Source: Macrococcus armenti (lineage in GTDB: Bacteria > Bacillota > Bacilli > Staphylococcales > Staphylococcaceae). Taken from it: a DNA stretch of 64,000 nt. Every line of letters starts with the position of its first letter. The stretch's first letter is position 1. The notes under the pieces are model-generated. The model did no database searches, was not told the origin of the DNA, and worked only from the letters and a program-made list of their open reading frames with translations. Position numbers and translations under genes: made by a program. The stretch is taken from assembly GCF_020097135.1 (NCBI RefSeq), contig NZ_CP083608.1, positions 62,001 to 126,000 of the forward strand, read 5' to 3'. Positions 24,929-34,387 of the stretch are shown here, in pieces.

Positions 24929-25600
24929 TTATCTTTCTTTTACTAGTTTTCCGCCTTCTAATCTTAATATATGATCGGCATATTTAAAAATGCGTTCGTC
25001 GTGCGTAATAATGATACATGAACTGTTATTCTCTTTCACACGTTCCCTAATGACTTCCACAACTTGAACTGCACGTTCAAAGTCTAAACTAGCTGTAGGT
25101 TCATCTGCTAATATAAGAGAAGGATGATTCATAAATGCACGTGCGATTGCTACACGTTGTTTCTCACCGCCTGATAAGCTTTTAGGATATACTTTAGCGC
25201 GGTGTGATAAACCGAATGTTTCAAGTAATTCATCAGCTTTTTTAGCAGCAGCTTTTCGGTCCATTCCATTTTCCAGTGCAACGTGTAACAATTGTTCTTT
25301 CACGTTTACGAAAGGTATAAGGTGAGATGCCTGAAAGATAAAACCAATATCATCTAAGCGCATTTTTGTGATGTCGCTTTTAGATAAATTTAATAAAGAT
25401 TTGTTATTAATAATGACTTCTCCGCTTGTTGGTTGAAGTAATGCGCCGATAATTGTCAATAATGTACTTTTACCTGAACCAGATGGGCCGTATAAACATA
25501 CGACTTCTCCATCATTTACTGTAAAGTTAATATCTTTAAGAACTTCAGTTGTAGTATCTCCTTGTTTAAATGATTTAGATATATTTTTAACTTCTATCAT
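24929..25600 (-). CDS. hrtA: Heme efflux ABC transporter, ATP-binding protein HrtA
   Basis: 223 residues, MacB/LolD-type ABC ATPase: Walker A GPSGSGKST, Q-loop region GFIFQASHLIPF, signature LSGGEKQR, Walker B LILADEPTASLD. It closely resembles S. aureus HrtA, for example in the LDDIGFIFQASHL stretch. With HrtB it expels toxic heme or its damage products from the membrane. It is encoded after hrtB (gap of two bases), the reverse of the S. aureus gene order as I recall it, and it is divergent from hssRS. Confidence 0.92.
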   Translation of the reverse strand: MIEVKNISKSFKQGDTTTEVLKDINFTVNDGEVVCLYGPSGSGKSTLLTIIGALLQPTSGEVIINNKSLLNLSKSDITKMRLDDIGFIFQASHLIPFVNVKEQLLHVALENGMDRKAAAKKADELLETFGLSHRAKVYPKSLSGGEKQRVAIARAFMNHPSLILADEPTASLDFERAVQVVEVIRERVKENNSSCIIITHDERIFKYADHILRLEGGKLVKER

Positions 25601-25602
25601 TA

Positions 25603-26625
25603 TTATTCTCCTCCGATTGCTTGAATTGGATCGATTTTTAACACTTTATAGATTGATAGCATTACTCCGAGTAATGCAACGATCAGGAATAACCCGATTA
25701 ATAAGAATATTAAGTTAGGATTGAAGAAAAATGGCATTGTTGCAGGTATATTCATATTTATAATGTAAATAATGCCGATGCTTAGTAATACACTGAGCAT
25801 TACGATTAATATAACTTCCTGCATTAATTTAAAAATCAGTTTGCCGTTACTTGTACCGATTGCTTTTAAAATACCGTACTCTGTTGTTTTTTGAATTGTA
25901 ATTACATAGAAGAACACAGTAATGACGATAGCTGAAATTAAGAATAAGAAGATTACCATTAAGTTTAATGGCATTTGTTCTGCCTCATAACTTGGTATAC
26001 CTTTCATCGCTTTGTCTGGTGTTATAATTTTAGAATCTTTTAATTTATTATTTAAATCATCCATTTGTGATTTCGACATTGATTTAATAATCCCTGCGTT
26101 TGCTGGCATATTTTTAAAGAAGTTGTTATATGTTTCTTGTGAAACAAGTCCAACTGGCATATGCGCAAACATTTGATGACGTGTAAATTTTGAGATTGTT
26201 AAATCAGGGTCTTTATCTTTAACGTTCAATTTATCACCGATAGAGAATACTTTAGATGTATGAGAGTCAAGATTAACTTTATTTTCTGAAGGTAAATTCA
26301 TATAGTCTTCAGAGATTGTTGCGAGTAAAAATTTCTCGTTTTGTTGTACTTTAACGGGTTGTAATTTTAATAATGGTATATTATTGTCTTCTAAAATTTT
26401 CTGGTCATGCGTTGATAATGGTGTATTCATTAAGTTATTATCTGCATCTTTTGAAATGACATAGTGACTTGCATCCATTTGCTCGATGAATGATACGTTA
26501 TCTTTTCCGAGCCCTTGTGCTAAACTAGATACAAATAAAACTAAGAATGAGAGTAAAAATATAATAGCTGCAATCAGTAAGTATTTCACTTTATAATATT
26601 TAATTTCTTTTAGTGCTAAGTTCAT
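25603..26625 (-). CDS. hrtB: Heme efflux ABC transporter, permease HrtB
   Basis: 340 residues with FtsX/MacB topology: TM1 near residues 17-38, a ~190-residue extracellular domain, then three helices toward the C-terminus ending KVLKIDPIQAIGGE. The start MNLALKEIKYYKVKYLL and the SSLAQGLG segment match HrtB of S. aureus. ATG 26625 has AAAGG nine bases upstream; the longer frame starting at 26658 would run into the HssR-box side of the divergent promoter. It forms the heme exporter with HrtA. Confidence 0.9.
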   Translation of the reverse strand: MNLALKEIKYYKVKYLLIAAIIFLLSFLVLFVSSLAQGLGKDNVSFIEQMDASHYVISKDADNNLMNTPLSTHDQKILEDNNIPLLKLQPVKVQQNEKFLLATISEDYMNLPSENKVNLDSHTSKVFSIGDKLNVKDKDPDLTISKFTRHQMFAHMPVGLVSQETYNNFFKNMPANAGIIKSMSKSQMDDLNNKLKDSKIITPDKAMKGIPSYEAEQMPLNLMVIFLFLISAIVITVFFYVITIQKTTEYGILKAIGTSNGKLIFKLMQEVILIVMLSVLLSIGIIYIINMNIPATMPFFFNPNLIFLLIGLFLIVALLGVMLSIYKVLKIDPIQAIGGE

Positions 26626-26671
26626 AATGATCAACCTTTCGCTTTGTTTGTAATACATATATTAAAGGTAG

Positions 26672-26691
26672 AATATGAACGGAATATGAAC
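26672..26691. promoter_or_regulatory. HssR-binding direct repeat
   Basis: AATATGAAC occurs twice (26672-26680 and 26683-26691), separated by two bases. On the opposite strand this reads GTTCATATT-N2-GTTCATATT, the HssR direct repeat described for the S. aureus hrtAB promoter. It lies between hrtB and hssR and ends just before the hssR ribosome site, so it may affect both directions. Confidence 0.85.
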
Positions 26692-26703
26692 GGAGGACAT
26701 ATA

Positions 26704-27375
26704 ATGCAAAATAATATATTAGTAGTAGATGATGAAGCGGCAATTCGTCGTGAAGTTAAAGAAGGTTTCCTGCGTCATGGTTTTCAAGTGTATGATGCAA
26801 GTAACGGAGATGAAGCGATTGAATTGCTGGATAATGAGAGTGTCGATTTATGTATCGTTGATATTATGATGCCGGGGATTGATGGATTCAAGTTATGTGA
26901 ACAAATAAAGCAAGACTATGCATTGCCTGTCATAATGTTAACAGCACGTGATGCACTCGGAGATAAACGTATAGCATTTCAGGCAGGAAGTGATGATTAT
27001 GTTACTAAGCCATTTGAAATTGAGGAGGTTATCTTTCGTGCGCAGGCGATATTAAAGCGTTATGAGAAATCAGTAGAGAAAGTGAAGTTCGGAAAGCTGA
27101 CGATAGATGCTGAAAGTTATGAAGTGACGATGGAGGATGAAGCTTTATACATTCCGAGAAAGGAGTTTGAACTGCTTTATTATTTAGTGAGACATTATCC
27201 GAAAGTTGCAACGAGAGAACAACTAATAGAAGAAATATGGGGATTTGATTTTGATGGAGATGAGCGAACAGTGGACGTGCATGTGAAGCGCATTCGTAAA
27301 AGGTTAGGGGCATTTGATAGTGGTGTTGAAATACAGACGGTTCGTGGAGTAGGATATAAGGTACATCATGTTTAA
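26704..27375 (+). CDS. hssR: Heme response regulator HssR
   Basis: 223-residue OmpR-family response regulator. The receiver has the acidic pair DD at 9-10, phospho-acceptor Asp53 in IVDIMMPG and Lys in VTKPF; the C-terminal winged helix contains WGFDFDGDERTVDVHVKRIRKRL, nearly the same as S. aureus HssR. Phosphorylated by HssS, it activates hrt transcription when heme is in excess. ATG 26704 follows GGAGG; the frame upstream of it covers the HssR box. It overlaps hssS by 8 bases. Confidence 0.92.
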   Translation: MQNNILVVDDEAAIRREVKEGFLRHGFQVYDASNGDEAIELLDNESVDLCIVDIMMPGIDGFKLCEQIKQDYALPVIMLTARDALGDKRIAFQAGSDDYVTKPFEIEEVIFRAQAILKRYEKSVEKVKFGKLTIDAESYEVTMEDEALYIPRKEFELLYYLVRHYPKVATREQLIEEIWGFDFDGDERTVDVHVKRIRKRLGAFDSGVEIQTVRGVGYKVHHV

Positions 27376-28714
27376 GCGACTATCGACACGATTTATTATC
27401 GGCACATTCCACGTTATTCTCGTTAGCTCGTTGCTTTCGTTTATCATTGCAAACATATATTATCATGTAACACTAAAAGAACAGAACGACACACGTATAA
27501 CGAATACTTTAATAACTCAGAAGAAATATATTGAATCACATCCGGAAATAAAACCTGAAGCGTTTTTTATGCAACTTGCAAATTTAAACTTTCAAGTTAT
27601 CGCAGTTAAAGATGGTAAGAAAGCTTTCTATGGCACACCGTTCAGGGTGAAAAACTTACCTGATAACGGTCCGTTAACTGAAACATATCATGGCATTAAA
27701 GAACGACCATTTAATGTGTTTATTACCGGTTTCTTTGATAACGAGACGAGGAATACAGTTGGTATGCCGATGCAGGTTAACGGTAAAACATATGATGTAT
27801 ACATTCGACCGGATGTTGGAGAGAGCATGCATGAATTTAGAATTTTTCTTGCGATACTGTTTTTATGTGTCATTGTCTTTTCGGTTTTATTTGTATTTAT
27901 TTCATCTAAATATATCGTGCATCCCGTTGTTCAGTTAAAGGAAGCGGCGCGTAAAATAGGGAATCAGAGCGGTTATCAGACACAAGTAAGACGTAAAGAT
28001 GAAATTGGTGTATTGGCACATGAAATGAATGTGATGAGCGCGAAAATATTGCATCATGAAGAAATGAATCAACGTTTTGTTGCGAATGTCAGTCATGAAA
28101 TCCAGTCACCGATAACAAATTTACTTGGACAAATTAAACAATTAAGACAAACGAAAGACTTTAGTTTATTAGATGACATTGAGCACCAGTCACAACGATT
28201 AAGTGGATTGACGAAACAGTTGCTGATGCTTGCGTCTCTTGAGAAGACAGGCACTACAATCGAAAAAGAACATTTCGGCGGGAAAACACTTATACAGGAA
28301 GTTATACGTAATCACATGTACGCCCTTGATCAAAAAGAAATTTTTGTCACAACAAAACTTAAAGATATCGAAATACTTGGGCATCGTGATTTATGTTATC
28401 AAATGATAAGCAATTTACTTTCTAATGCGATTAAATACAGCCCTGAAGATACTCAAATTAAGTTTGAATTAGGAGAAGAAACGTACAAATATATCAAAAT
28501 TTCAGATGAAGGTTACGGTATGTCTGATAAAACTAAGGAACTATTGTTTGAAAGGTTTTATAAAGCGGAAGTACATGAAGATAAAGTGCCATCTAACGGT
28601 CTTGGAATGGCAATTGTTAAAGAGATTGCTGATTTGCATAGCTTTGAAATAGAAGTAGAGAGCGAACTCAATAAAGGAACGACAATTAAAATTGTATTAA
28701 ATGAAGCACAATAA
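27368..28714 (+). CDS. hssS: Heme sensor histidine kinase HssS
   Basis: 448 residues. Two transmembrane helices (about 9-31 and 160-182) flank an extracellular sensor loop of about 125 residues, followed by HAMP (SSKYIVHPVVQLKEAARKI), the dimerisation helix with phospho-His in VSHEIQSPITN near residue 240, and a HATPase domain (N-box LLSNAIKY, G-box NGLGMAIVKEI). It senses heme-induced membrane stress and phosphorylates HssR. The start overlaps hssR by 8 bases, indicating coupled translation. The stop codon sits in a terminator stem. Confidence 0.92.
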   Translation: MFKRLSTRFIIGTFHVILVSSLLSFIIANIYYHVTLKEQNDTRITNTLITQKKYIESHPEIKPEAFFMQLANLNFQVIAVKDGKKAFYGTPFRVKNLPDNGPLTETYHGIKERPFNVFITGFFDNETRNTVGMPMQVNGKTYDVYIRPDVGESMHEFRIFLAILFLCVIVFSVLFVFISSKYIVHPVVQLKEAARKIGNQSGYQTQVRRKDEIGVLAHEMNVMSAKILHHEEMNQRFVANVSHEIQSPITNLLGQIKQLRQTKDFSLLDDIEHQSQRLSGLTKQLLMLASLEKTGTTIEKEHFGGKTLIQEVIRNHMYALDQKEIFVTTKLKDIEILGHRDLCYQMISNLLSNAIKYSPEDTQIKFELGEETYKYIKISDEGYGMSDKTKELLFERFYKAEVHEDKVPSNGLGMAIVKEIADLHSFEIEVESELNKGTTIKIVLNEAQ

Positions 28715-28741
28715 AAATGAGAATTCCCACTTTTATTGTGC
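28706..28741. terminator. Bidirectional terminator between hssS and the P-type ATPase gene
   Basis: GCACAATAAAA (28706-28716) and TTTTATTGTGC (28731-28741) are perfect inverted arms. T-rich tracts occur within and after the stem for both directions. The hssS stop lies inside the left arm. Confidence 0.8.
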
Positions 28742-28746
28742 TTTTC

Positions 28747-31392
28747 TTATGCTTCAATATTTAATATTGTCCTCGTAAACCATTTTTCAATTTCCACGAC
28801 AATAAATACGAACAATCCAATACCAATTGGAATGAGCCAATAATGTAGTTCTAGAGGTGCAGTTTTCAATATGCGATTGAAAATTGGAACGTAAGTAATA
28901 ACGATTTCAAGAATTATAAGGATAGCTGTTATTAAGAATGCCATTTTGTTTTTAAAGAAATCTCGATTGATTGCAAATTGATTTAAGTCGCGACAATTAT
29001 ATAAATGGAATATTAATGCGAAAACTAAAGATTGAAGTGTGATTGTATTAACAACACTGTGCGCCAGTTGATGTGTTTCTAGATAAAAATTTACAGTAAG
29101 AATTGCGCCGGCAACCAATAATGATACTAATAATATGCGTACTAAAAAGTAAGTGCCCAGTAATGGTTTTTGTTTCTGTCTTGGTGGTCTTAACATTGCA
29201 CCATTCTCTAATGGTTCAAAAGCTAATGCAAATGATATTGTTACGGCCATGACCATATTTACCCATAAAACTTGCACTGGTGTTAAAGGAATTGATATAC
29301 CAAATAAAATGGCAGCCATTATTAATAAACCTTGTGAACCGTTTGTAGGTAATATAAAGAGTATTGTTTTCTTTAAATTGTCATAAACTCTGCGACCTTC
29401 CTTTACAGCATCAACAATAGTATCAAAATTGTCATTAACTAAAATCATACGGGCAGCATCCTTGGATACTTCAGTACCTTTAATGCCCATAGCTACTCCG
29501 ATATCGGCTCTTTTTAATGCAGGTGCATCGTTTACACCATCACCGGTCATAGAAACGATTTGATCATGGTGTTGTAGTGCACGAACAAGCTGTAGTTTAT
29601 TCTCAGGACTCGTACGTGCGAATACATGATGTGTAGTTGCAGCTTCATAAATCTCTTCATCATTCATTTGATCAAGGTCCTGTCCTAAAACTGCATGTTT
29701 ACCATCACCAATACCGAGTTGCTTTCCGATCGCCATGGCCGTCGCTTTATGATCTCCTGTTATCATCTTTACGGTTATTCCTGCTTTTTGACATTCCTGA
29801 ACTGCATGTTTAGACGATTCACGTGGTGGATCGATAATGCCGGCAAGTCCAAGCATTATAATACCTTTGTTTAAGTCATCATGAGAGAGCGATTCATAGT
29901 CATCAGATACATCTTTATATCCAGCTGCAATGAGACGCTTACCCATTGAAGCAACATCATCAATAGAAGATTCCCATTTACTTCGTATAGCGTCATTCAT
30001 TTCGGTGCGTGCGAGTATTCTATCAGGAGCACCCTTAATATATATTCGTTTTTGATGATTTTCTAATACAAGGTAGGCCATATATTTATACTTTGAATCA
30101 AATGGAATTTTGTCGAGAATTTCAATATTATTTAATGGTTCTTTATATTTATTACTAAGTGTCATTAAACATCCTTCAGTTGGATCACCTGTGATATAGT
30201 AATGACCGTCTTTATTTTGGGCAAGATGTGATTCGTTAACTGTTTTAACACATGTAATAAACTTATGAAGTGTAGACTCATCATGTTTGCATGTATTGAG
30301 TGCACGTATTTCTCCGTTTGGTGCATAACCTGTACCAGTAACTTCATAAGTACAATTTGGAAGTATTAAATCTGTTACAGTCATTTCATTTTTCGTGAGT
30401 GTGCCTGTTTTATCTGTGCAGATTACTGAAACGGCACCAAGCGTCTCAACGGAGGGTAAGTTTTTTACGATTGCTTGTTTTTTCGCCATTGATTGCACAC
30501 CAAATGCCAATATGATGGAAATTACTGCAGGTAACCCTTCAGGTATTGCACCGACAGCTAGTGCGATAACAGACAGAAGTAGGTCAACGATATCGTAATC
30601 ACGAACGATGACACCAAATATAAATATAAAAATGGATAATACAACAATTGCGACACTTACGCGTTTTCCGAATTGTGATGTCTGTTGCATTAATGGTGTT
30701 ATTGTTGAATCCATTTGATGCATCGCGGTATTAATCTTACCGATTTCAGTATGTTCTCCTATTGCAACAACAACACCTTTACCTGATCCGGAAGTGATGG
30801 AAGTACCCGAATAAGCCATGTTTTTTCGATCACCAAGTGGTGCGGCACTATAAATTGCATTAGTATGCTTCTTAACTGGAAGTGATTCTCCGGTAAGTGC
30901 AGATTCTTCTATGTTTAATGCATTTGTTTCTATAAGACGAACATCAGCAGGTACTTTTGCGCCGGCTGCAAGTACGACGATATCGCCAATAACAATGTCT
31001 TCTGAAGGAATCGTTAAATGTTTGCCATTTCTAATTACAATCGCTTCGTTTGTCATCATATTGCGAATACTATCGAGTGCTTTTTCAGACTTAGCCTCCT
31101 GGATATAACCGATAAGTGCGTTTATTATCGTAACCATCAAGATTACAGCCATATCAAGAAAGTGTCCGAGTAAGCCTGTAATGATAGCAGCTAATAAAAG
31201 GACATAAATTAAAAAGTCGTTGAAGTGCGAGAGAAATTTAAGTATGTTTGATTGGCGCTGTTTCTGTGGTAATGTGTTTTTACCGTGTGTATTCTGCAGT
31301 TTTTGTATATTTTCTTCCGATATGCCTGACTTGCTACTATTAAGTGAACTTAACACATCTTTAAAATTAAATGTATGCCATTTGTCATTCAT
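28747..31392 (-). CDS. P-type cation-transporting ATPase (type II, Ca2+-ATPase-like)
   Basis: 881 residues. Visible are the N-terminal cation ATPase domain, an actuator loop with ALTGESLPV, the TM4 motif PEGLPAVIS, the phosphorylation site ICDKTGTLT-type sequence (CTDKTGTLTKNEM, near 330), MTGDHKATA and MTGDGVNDAPALKRADIGVAMG, and a C-terminal set of helices. PEGLP and overall layout fit SERCA/PMCA-like bacterial calcium pumps; cation specificity is inferred. ATG 31392 was chosen since AAAGGGTGG lies upstream; a GTG at 31401 falls in that ribosome site. Monocistronic. Confidence 0.9.
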   Translation of the reverse strand: MNDKWHTFNFKDVLSSLNSSKSGISEENIQKLQNTHGKNTLPQKQRQSNILKFLSHFNDFLIYVLLLAAIITGLLGHFLDMAVILMVTIINALIGYIQEAKSEKALDSIRNMMTNEAIVIRNGKHLTIPSEDIVIGDIVVLAAGAKVPADVRLIETNALNIEESALTGESLPVKKHTNAIYSAAPLGDRKNMAYSGTSITSGSGKGVVVAIGEHTEIGKINTAMHQMDSTITPLMQQTSQFGKRVSVAIVVLSIFIFIFGVIVRDYDIVDLLLSVIALAVGAIPEGLPAVISIILAFGVQSMAKKQAIVKNLPSVETLGAVSVICTDKTGTLTKNEMTVTDLILPNCTYEVTGTGYAPNGEIRALNTCKHDESTLHKFITCVKTVNESHLAQNKDGHYYITGDPTEGCLMTLSNKYKEPLNNIEILDKIPFDSKYKYMAYLVLENHQKRIYIKGAPDRILARTEMNDAIRSKWESSIDDVASMGKRLIAAGYKDVSDDYESLSHDDLNKGIIMLGLAGIIDPPRESSKHAVQECQKAGITVKMITGDHKATAMAIGKQLGIGDGKHAVLGQDLDQMNDEEIYEAATTHHVFARTSPENKLQLVRALQHHDQIVSMTGDGVNDAPALKRADIGVAMGIKGTEVSKDAARMILVNDNFDTIVDAVKEGRRVYDNLKKTILFILPTNGSQGLLIMAAILFGISIPLTPVQVLWVNMVMAVTISFALAFEPLENGAMLRPPRQKQKPLLGTYFLVRILLVSLLVAGAILTVNFYLETHQLAHSVVNTITLQSLVFALIFHLYNCRDLNQFAINRDFFKNKMAFLITAILIILEIVITYVPIFNRILKTAPLELHYWLIPIGIGLFVFIVVEIEKWFTRTILNIEA

Positions 31393-31464
31393 ATAAACCA
31401 CCCTTTGTAGATATCTTACTTTTATGGTAACTTAAATGACTTAATAATACGAATAAAGTAGAGC

Positions 31465-31494
31465 AACCTCAGAGTATAAAAATACTCTGAGGTT
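31465..31494 (-). terminator. Terminator of the PPK2 gene
   Basis: A perfect 13-bp stem (31465-31477 with 31482-31494) and an AAAA loop sit 4 bases past the PPK2 stop. The minus-strand continuation is less T-rich than usual, but the stem is strong. Confidence 0.8.
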
Positions 31495-31497
31495 GGT

Positions 31498-32361
31498 TTA
31501 CTTTTCATTTTTTAGCATGTCTAATGCTTTGTCTAAGTCTGCTTTATCTTCATCAGATATTGTTGGAAATTCAGGTTTCAATTGTTTAATTGTATCGATC
31601 ATCACTTCCGTTACAATTTGGCGTGTGTGCCATTCATCATCAGCTGGGAGAACATACCACGGGCTGTGCTCAGTCGAGGTCTCTTCCAGCATTTCTTTAA
31701 AGATTGCTTGATAATCATCCCAATATTGACGTTCTTTCACATCATTGAAGGAAAATTCCCAGTTTTTCTCTGGGTTTGTCATGCGTTCTATTAGTCGGTT
31801 ACGTTGTTCTTCGTAAGTCATATTAAAGAAGAACTTAATTACTATAAATCCATTTTCCGTTAAATATCGTTCATAATCATTGATTTGTCTGTAACGCGTA
31901 TGCCATATATTCTTCTCTTCGGCACTATCAGGTGTTTCTTTTGCTTCAACTAAATCGTGAATGCGAGGTGCGAGTACATCTTCGTAATATGAGCGATTAA
32001 GAATACCGATCTGGCCACGTTCAGGCAGGCCTTCATGAAAGCGCCATAAGTAATCGTGTTTTCTCTCTGTTTCGTTTGGTTTCCCGAAAGAAGTTGTTTT
32101 TAATCCTTGTGCACTTAAATTTGAGAAAATATAGCTAATAACTTCATCTTTACCGGCAGCGTCAAGCGCCTGTAGTACAACTAATATGCCATTTTCTTCT
32201 GCTGCGTGCAGCTTTAAATGCAATGTATGAAGTTCGTCAGTCAGTTTTGGTATTATATTATTTTTTATATCGTCATTCTTTGATTTTTTATTCTCAGATG
32301 AAGGATAATTTTTAAATGAAAATGATGAATCGTAATGCACTTTGTATTTGTTAATATCCAT
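31498..32361 (-). CDS. Polyphosphate kinase 2 family protein (polyphosphate:nucleotide phosphotransferase)
   Basis: 287 residues, one-domain PPK2 of about the usual length. Walker A appears as QALDAAGKDEV near residue 66, followed by the lid-type SFGKPNETERKHDYLWRFHEGLPERGQIGILNRSYYEDVL, with Walker B IGILNRSYYED. Such enzymes use polyphosphate to phosphorylate nucleoside mono- or diphosphates. Which class (AMP or ADP/GDP) is not decided here. AGGAGG precedes ATG 32361. Monocistronic, with a strong terminator. Confidence 0.9.
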   Translation of the reverse strand: MDINKYKVHYDSSFSFKNYPSSENKKSKNDDIKNNIIPKLTDELHTLHLKLHAAEENGILVVLQALDAAGKDEVISYIFSNLSAQGLKTTSFGKPNETERKHDYLWRFHEGLPERGQIGILNRSYYEDVLAPRIHDLVEAKETPDSAEEKNIWHTRYRQINDYERYLTENGFIVIKFFFNMTYEEQRNRLIERMTNPEKNWEFSFNDVKERQYWDDYQAIFKEMLEETSTEHSPWYVLPADDEWHTRQIVTEVMIDTIKQLKPEFPTISDEDKADLDKALDMLKNEK

Positions 32362-32505
32362 ATCGTTCCTCCTTTATGTTTATACTTTTATACCCTTCTA
32401 TAACGTTAAAAAACAAAGTTATATATATGGTGATTTTAAAATGATTTTGATTTTTTGAAATGTATACTGTATTATCAAACCATTATTAAATTGAAAGGGT
32501 ACGAT

Positions 32506-33813
32506 ATGGAATTTATTAAAAACATGTTTAAACGTTCGAAATTACAGTGGTTTATATACAGTTTGATTTTAAGCTTATGTATCGGAGCGATTACATTCAC
32601 GCTTAATAATGACGCGCTCTATAAACAAACAATTGCAAAGGTTAATAATGTAGAACTTATATCAAAAACGCACACGGTAGATGCAAACCACCGTGAAGAT
32701 ACTGTATATACGCAAATTGTTGAACTAAAAGGTACGAATCACAAGCATAAAGGTGAGGCGTTCGTAATTACGAATACATATACGAAAAGTAGCGCTTATG
32801 ATGAGCAGTATAAAGAAGGACAGAAAGTATTTATAAAAGCTGGAGATAGACCACAAATTATAGGTGAGAAAAGGGATACAGTTTTAGTGAGTGCGCTTTC
32901 TGTATTTACATTATTACTAATTATTGTGGTTGGTAAGAAAGGGTTTTATTCATTAATCAGTTTGACGCTAAATTTATGTATTACGTTATTTGTATTTAAT
33001 TTCTATTTATCCCATAAACATATTCCGATGATACTAATAGCGCTTGTCGCAGTAGTATTATGTACGATACTTACGCTCACATTAATCAATGGATTTACGA
33101 GGAAAACATGGATTGCGATTATTAGTACACTTGCAGCCACTTTAGTGACGTTACTCGTCGTGCAAAGTACGATATATTTAACTTCAGCTGAAGGTATTCG
33201 CTATGAGACGATGTCTTACTTGACGATTCCACCGAAGAAAGTATTCTTAACGACTATTCTTATCGGAACGCTTGGAGCTGTTATGGATATAGCGATCACA
33301 ATAACATCATCGCTACATGAAATTAAAGTAACACAGCCGTTTTCGAATACGAAGTCATTGCGAGCATCAGGGTATGAAATCGGAAAGGACATTATCGGTC
33401 CGATGACAAATATTTTATTATTTGCATATTTGAGTAGTGCGATGCCGATTATTATATTGTATTTAGCGAATCATTCACTTATATTCCAGACGTTTAGTTT
33501 ACATTGGTCGCTTGAACTTGCTCGAGCTGTATCAGGTAGTATCGGTATCGTACTTGCTATACCGATTACGGTATGGATAGCGAGCACGATGCTTGGGGGG
33601 GGGGAGGTGAATCTAAAGCATGAAAACTTTAACATTACTTATTATTATATTATTTGTACTAATGGCAATTGTCGGACGCAAAAACGGAATAAAAGCTTTT
33701 CTTGCAATATTTATAAACATGTTCATGTTGGCACTTGCAGTACTTTCTGTTGTGCTCAATGTGAATGTCATATTAGTAGCACTTTGCTTCAGCATCATAA
33801 TGGCTTTATTTAA
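32506..33813 (+). CDS. YibE/F family membrane protein, C-terminus altered by a G10 tract
   Basis: The frame encodes 435 residues: an N-terminal TM helix, an extracellular OB-like region (~40-130), then about seven TM segments ending AIPITVWIASTML. After that a run of ten Gs (33595-33604) shifts into a cysteine-rich tail of about 70 residues that overlaps the next gene and looks non-native. With one more or two fewer Gs the frame would stop at a TGA overlapping the next ATG (33620); with one fewer G it stops at 33609. ATG 32506 follows AAAGGG. YibE/F function is unknown. Confidence 0.82.
   Translation: MEFIKNMFKRSKLQWFIYSLILSLCIGAITFTLNNDALYKQTIAKVNNVELISKTHTVDANHREDTVYTQIVELKGTNHKHKGEAFVITNTYTKSSAYDEQYKEGQKVFIKAGDRPQIIGEKRDTVLVSALSVFTLLLIIVVGKKGFYSLISLTLNLCITLFVFNFYLSHKHIPMILIALVAVVLCTILTLTLINGFTRKTWIAIISTLAATLVTLLVVQSTIYLTSAEGIRYETMSYLTIPPKKVFLTTILIGTLGAVMDIAITITSSLHEIKVTQPFSNTKSLRASGYEIGKDIIGPMTNILLFAYLSSAMPIIILYLANHSLIFQTFSLHWSLELARAVSGSIGIVLAIPITVWIASTMLGGGEVNLKHENFNITYYYIICTNGNCRTQKRNKSFSCNIYKHVHVGTCSTFCCAQCECHISSTLLQHHNGFI
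33595..33604 (+). repeat. G10 homopolymer tract at the 3' end of the first YibE/F gene
   Basis: Ten consecutive Gs in an otherwise AT-rich genome, located at the last codons of the upstream gene and about 15 bases before the start of the downstream gene, merging into its GGAGG ribosome site. Length changes would alter the upstream C-terminus and the spacing or strength of coupling to the downstream gene. Confidence 0.95.
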
Positions 33814-34387
33814 TATATTAATTATTAATAAGTATAACAATGTTAGTATTTCCGCTTTAATTTCAACATTCGTTACGTTTATTATTTCACTAATTTTTAT
33901 ATATGCGGTGACGAAATTCGGAATGATTCAAGGATTCCCGATGGAAGATGGAGAAGAGATTGCAACGTACTCATTACGTATAGGCGTATCGTTCTTTAAT
34001 GTCATGCTCTTTGTCATTATGATTAGCGTGTTAGGGGCGATTATTGACTTGTCTGTATCTATTGCATCAAGTATGGAATACATATATTTAAATGAACCGC
34101 ACTTAACACGTAGTGAACTGTATCGTTCCGGACTGAATGTTGCGAAAGATATATTAAGCACGACTACAAACACGTTATACTTTGCCTATTTAGGTACGGG
34201 GATGACATTGATGATCTGGTTTAAGAATGTAGGCTATTCATTTGAACAAATTATTAATTCTAAAGTGTTTTCCCAGGAAATATTAATGATTATTTCTGGA
34301 GGAGTTGCGGTTGCAATTGCAATTCCTGTAACGTGTTTAACAGCGAGTTATATTATTTACCATCAATTAGTAAAGCGCAGCGTGTAA
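33620..34387 (+). CDS. YibE/F family membrane protein (second gene)
   Basis: 255 residues with about eight hydrophobic segments covering the YibE/F domain only. The C-terminal half repeats features of the first protein (LGAIIDLSVSIASSMEYI here, LGAVMDIAITITSSLHEI there; both end AIPVTCLTA or AIPITVWIA). The pair is paralogous and probably forms a hetero-oligomeric transporter or channel; substrate unknown. GGGGAGG precedes ATG 33620 at 10-15 bases, partly formed by the G10 tract. The stop lies in a terminator. Confidence 0.85.
   Translation: MKTLTLLIIILFVLMAIVGRKNGIKAFLAIFINMFMLALAVLSVVLNVNVILVALCFSIIMALFNILIINKYNNVSISALISTFVTFIISLIFIYAVTKFGMIQGFPMEDGEEIATYSLRIGVSFFNVMLFVIMISVLGAIIDLSVSIASSMEYIYLNEPHLTRSELYRSGLNVAKDILSTTTNTLYFAYLGTGMTLMIWFKNVGYSFEQIINSKVFSQEILMIISGGVAVAIAIPVTCLTASYIIYHQLVKRSV

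Noticed and set aside
33605-33813. Cysteine-rich 70-residue tail of the first YibE/F protein as a real domain
   Set aside because: It is simply the neighbouring reading frame of the second YibE/F gene, entered after the G10 tract.
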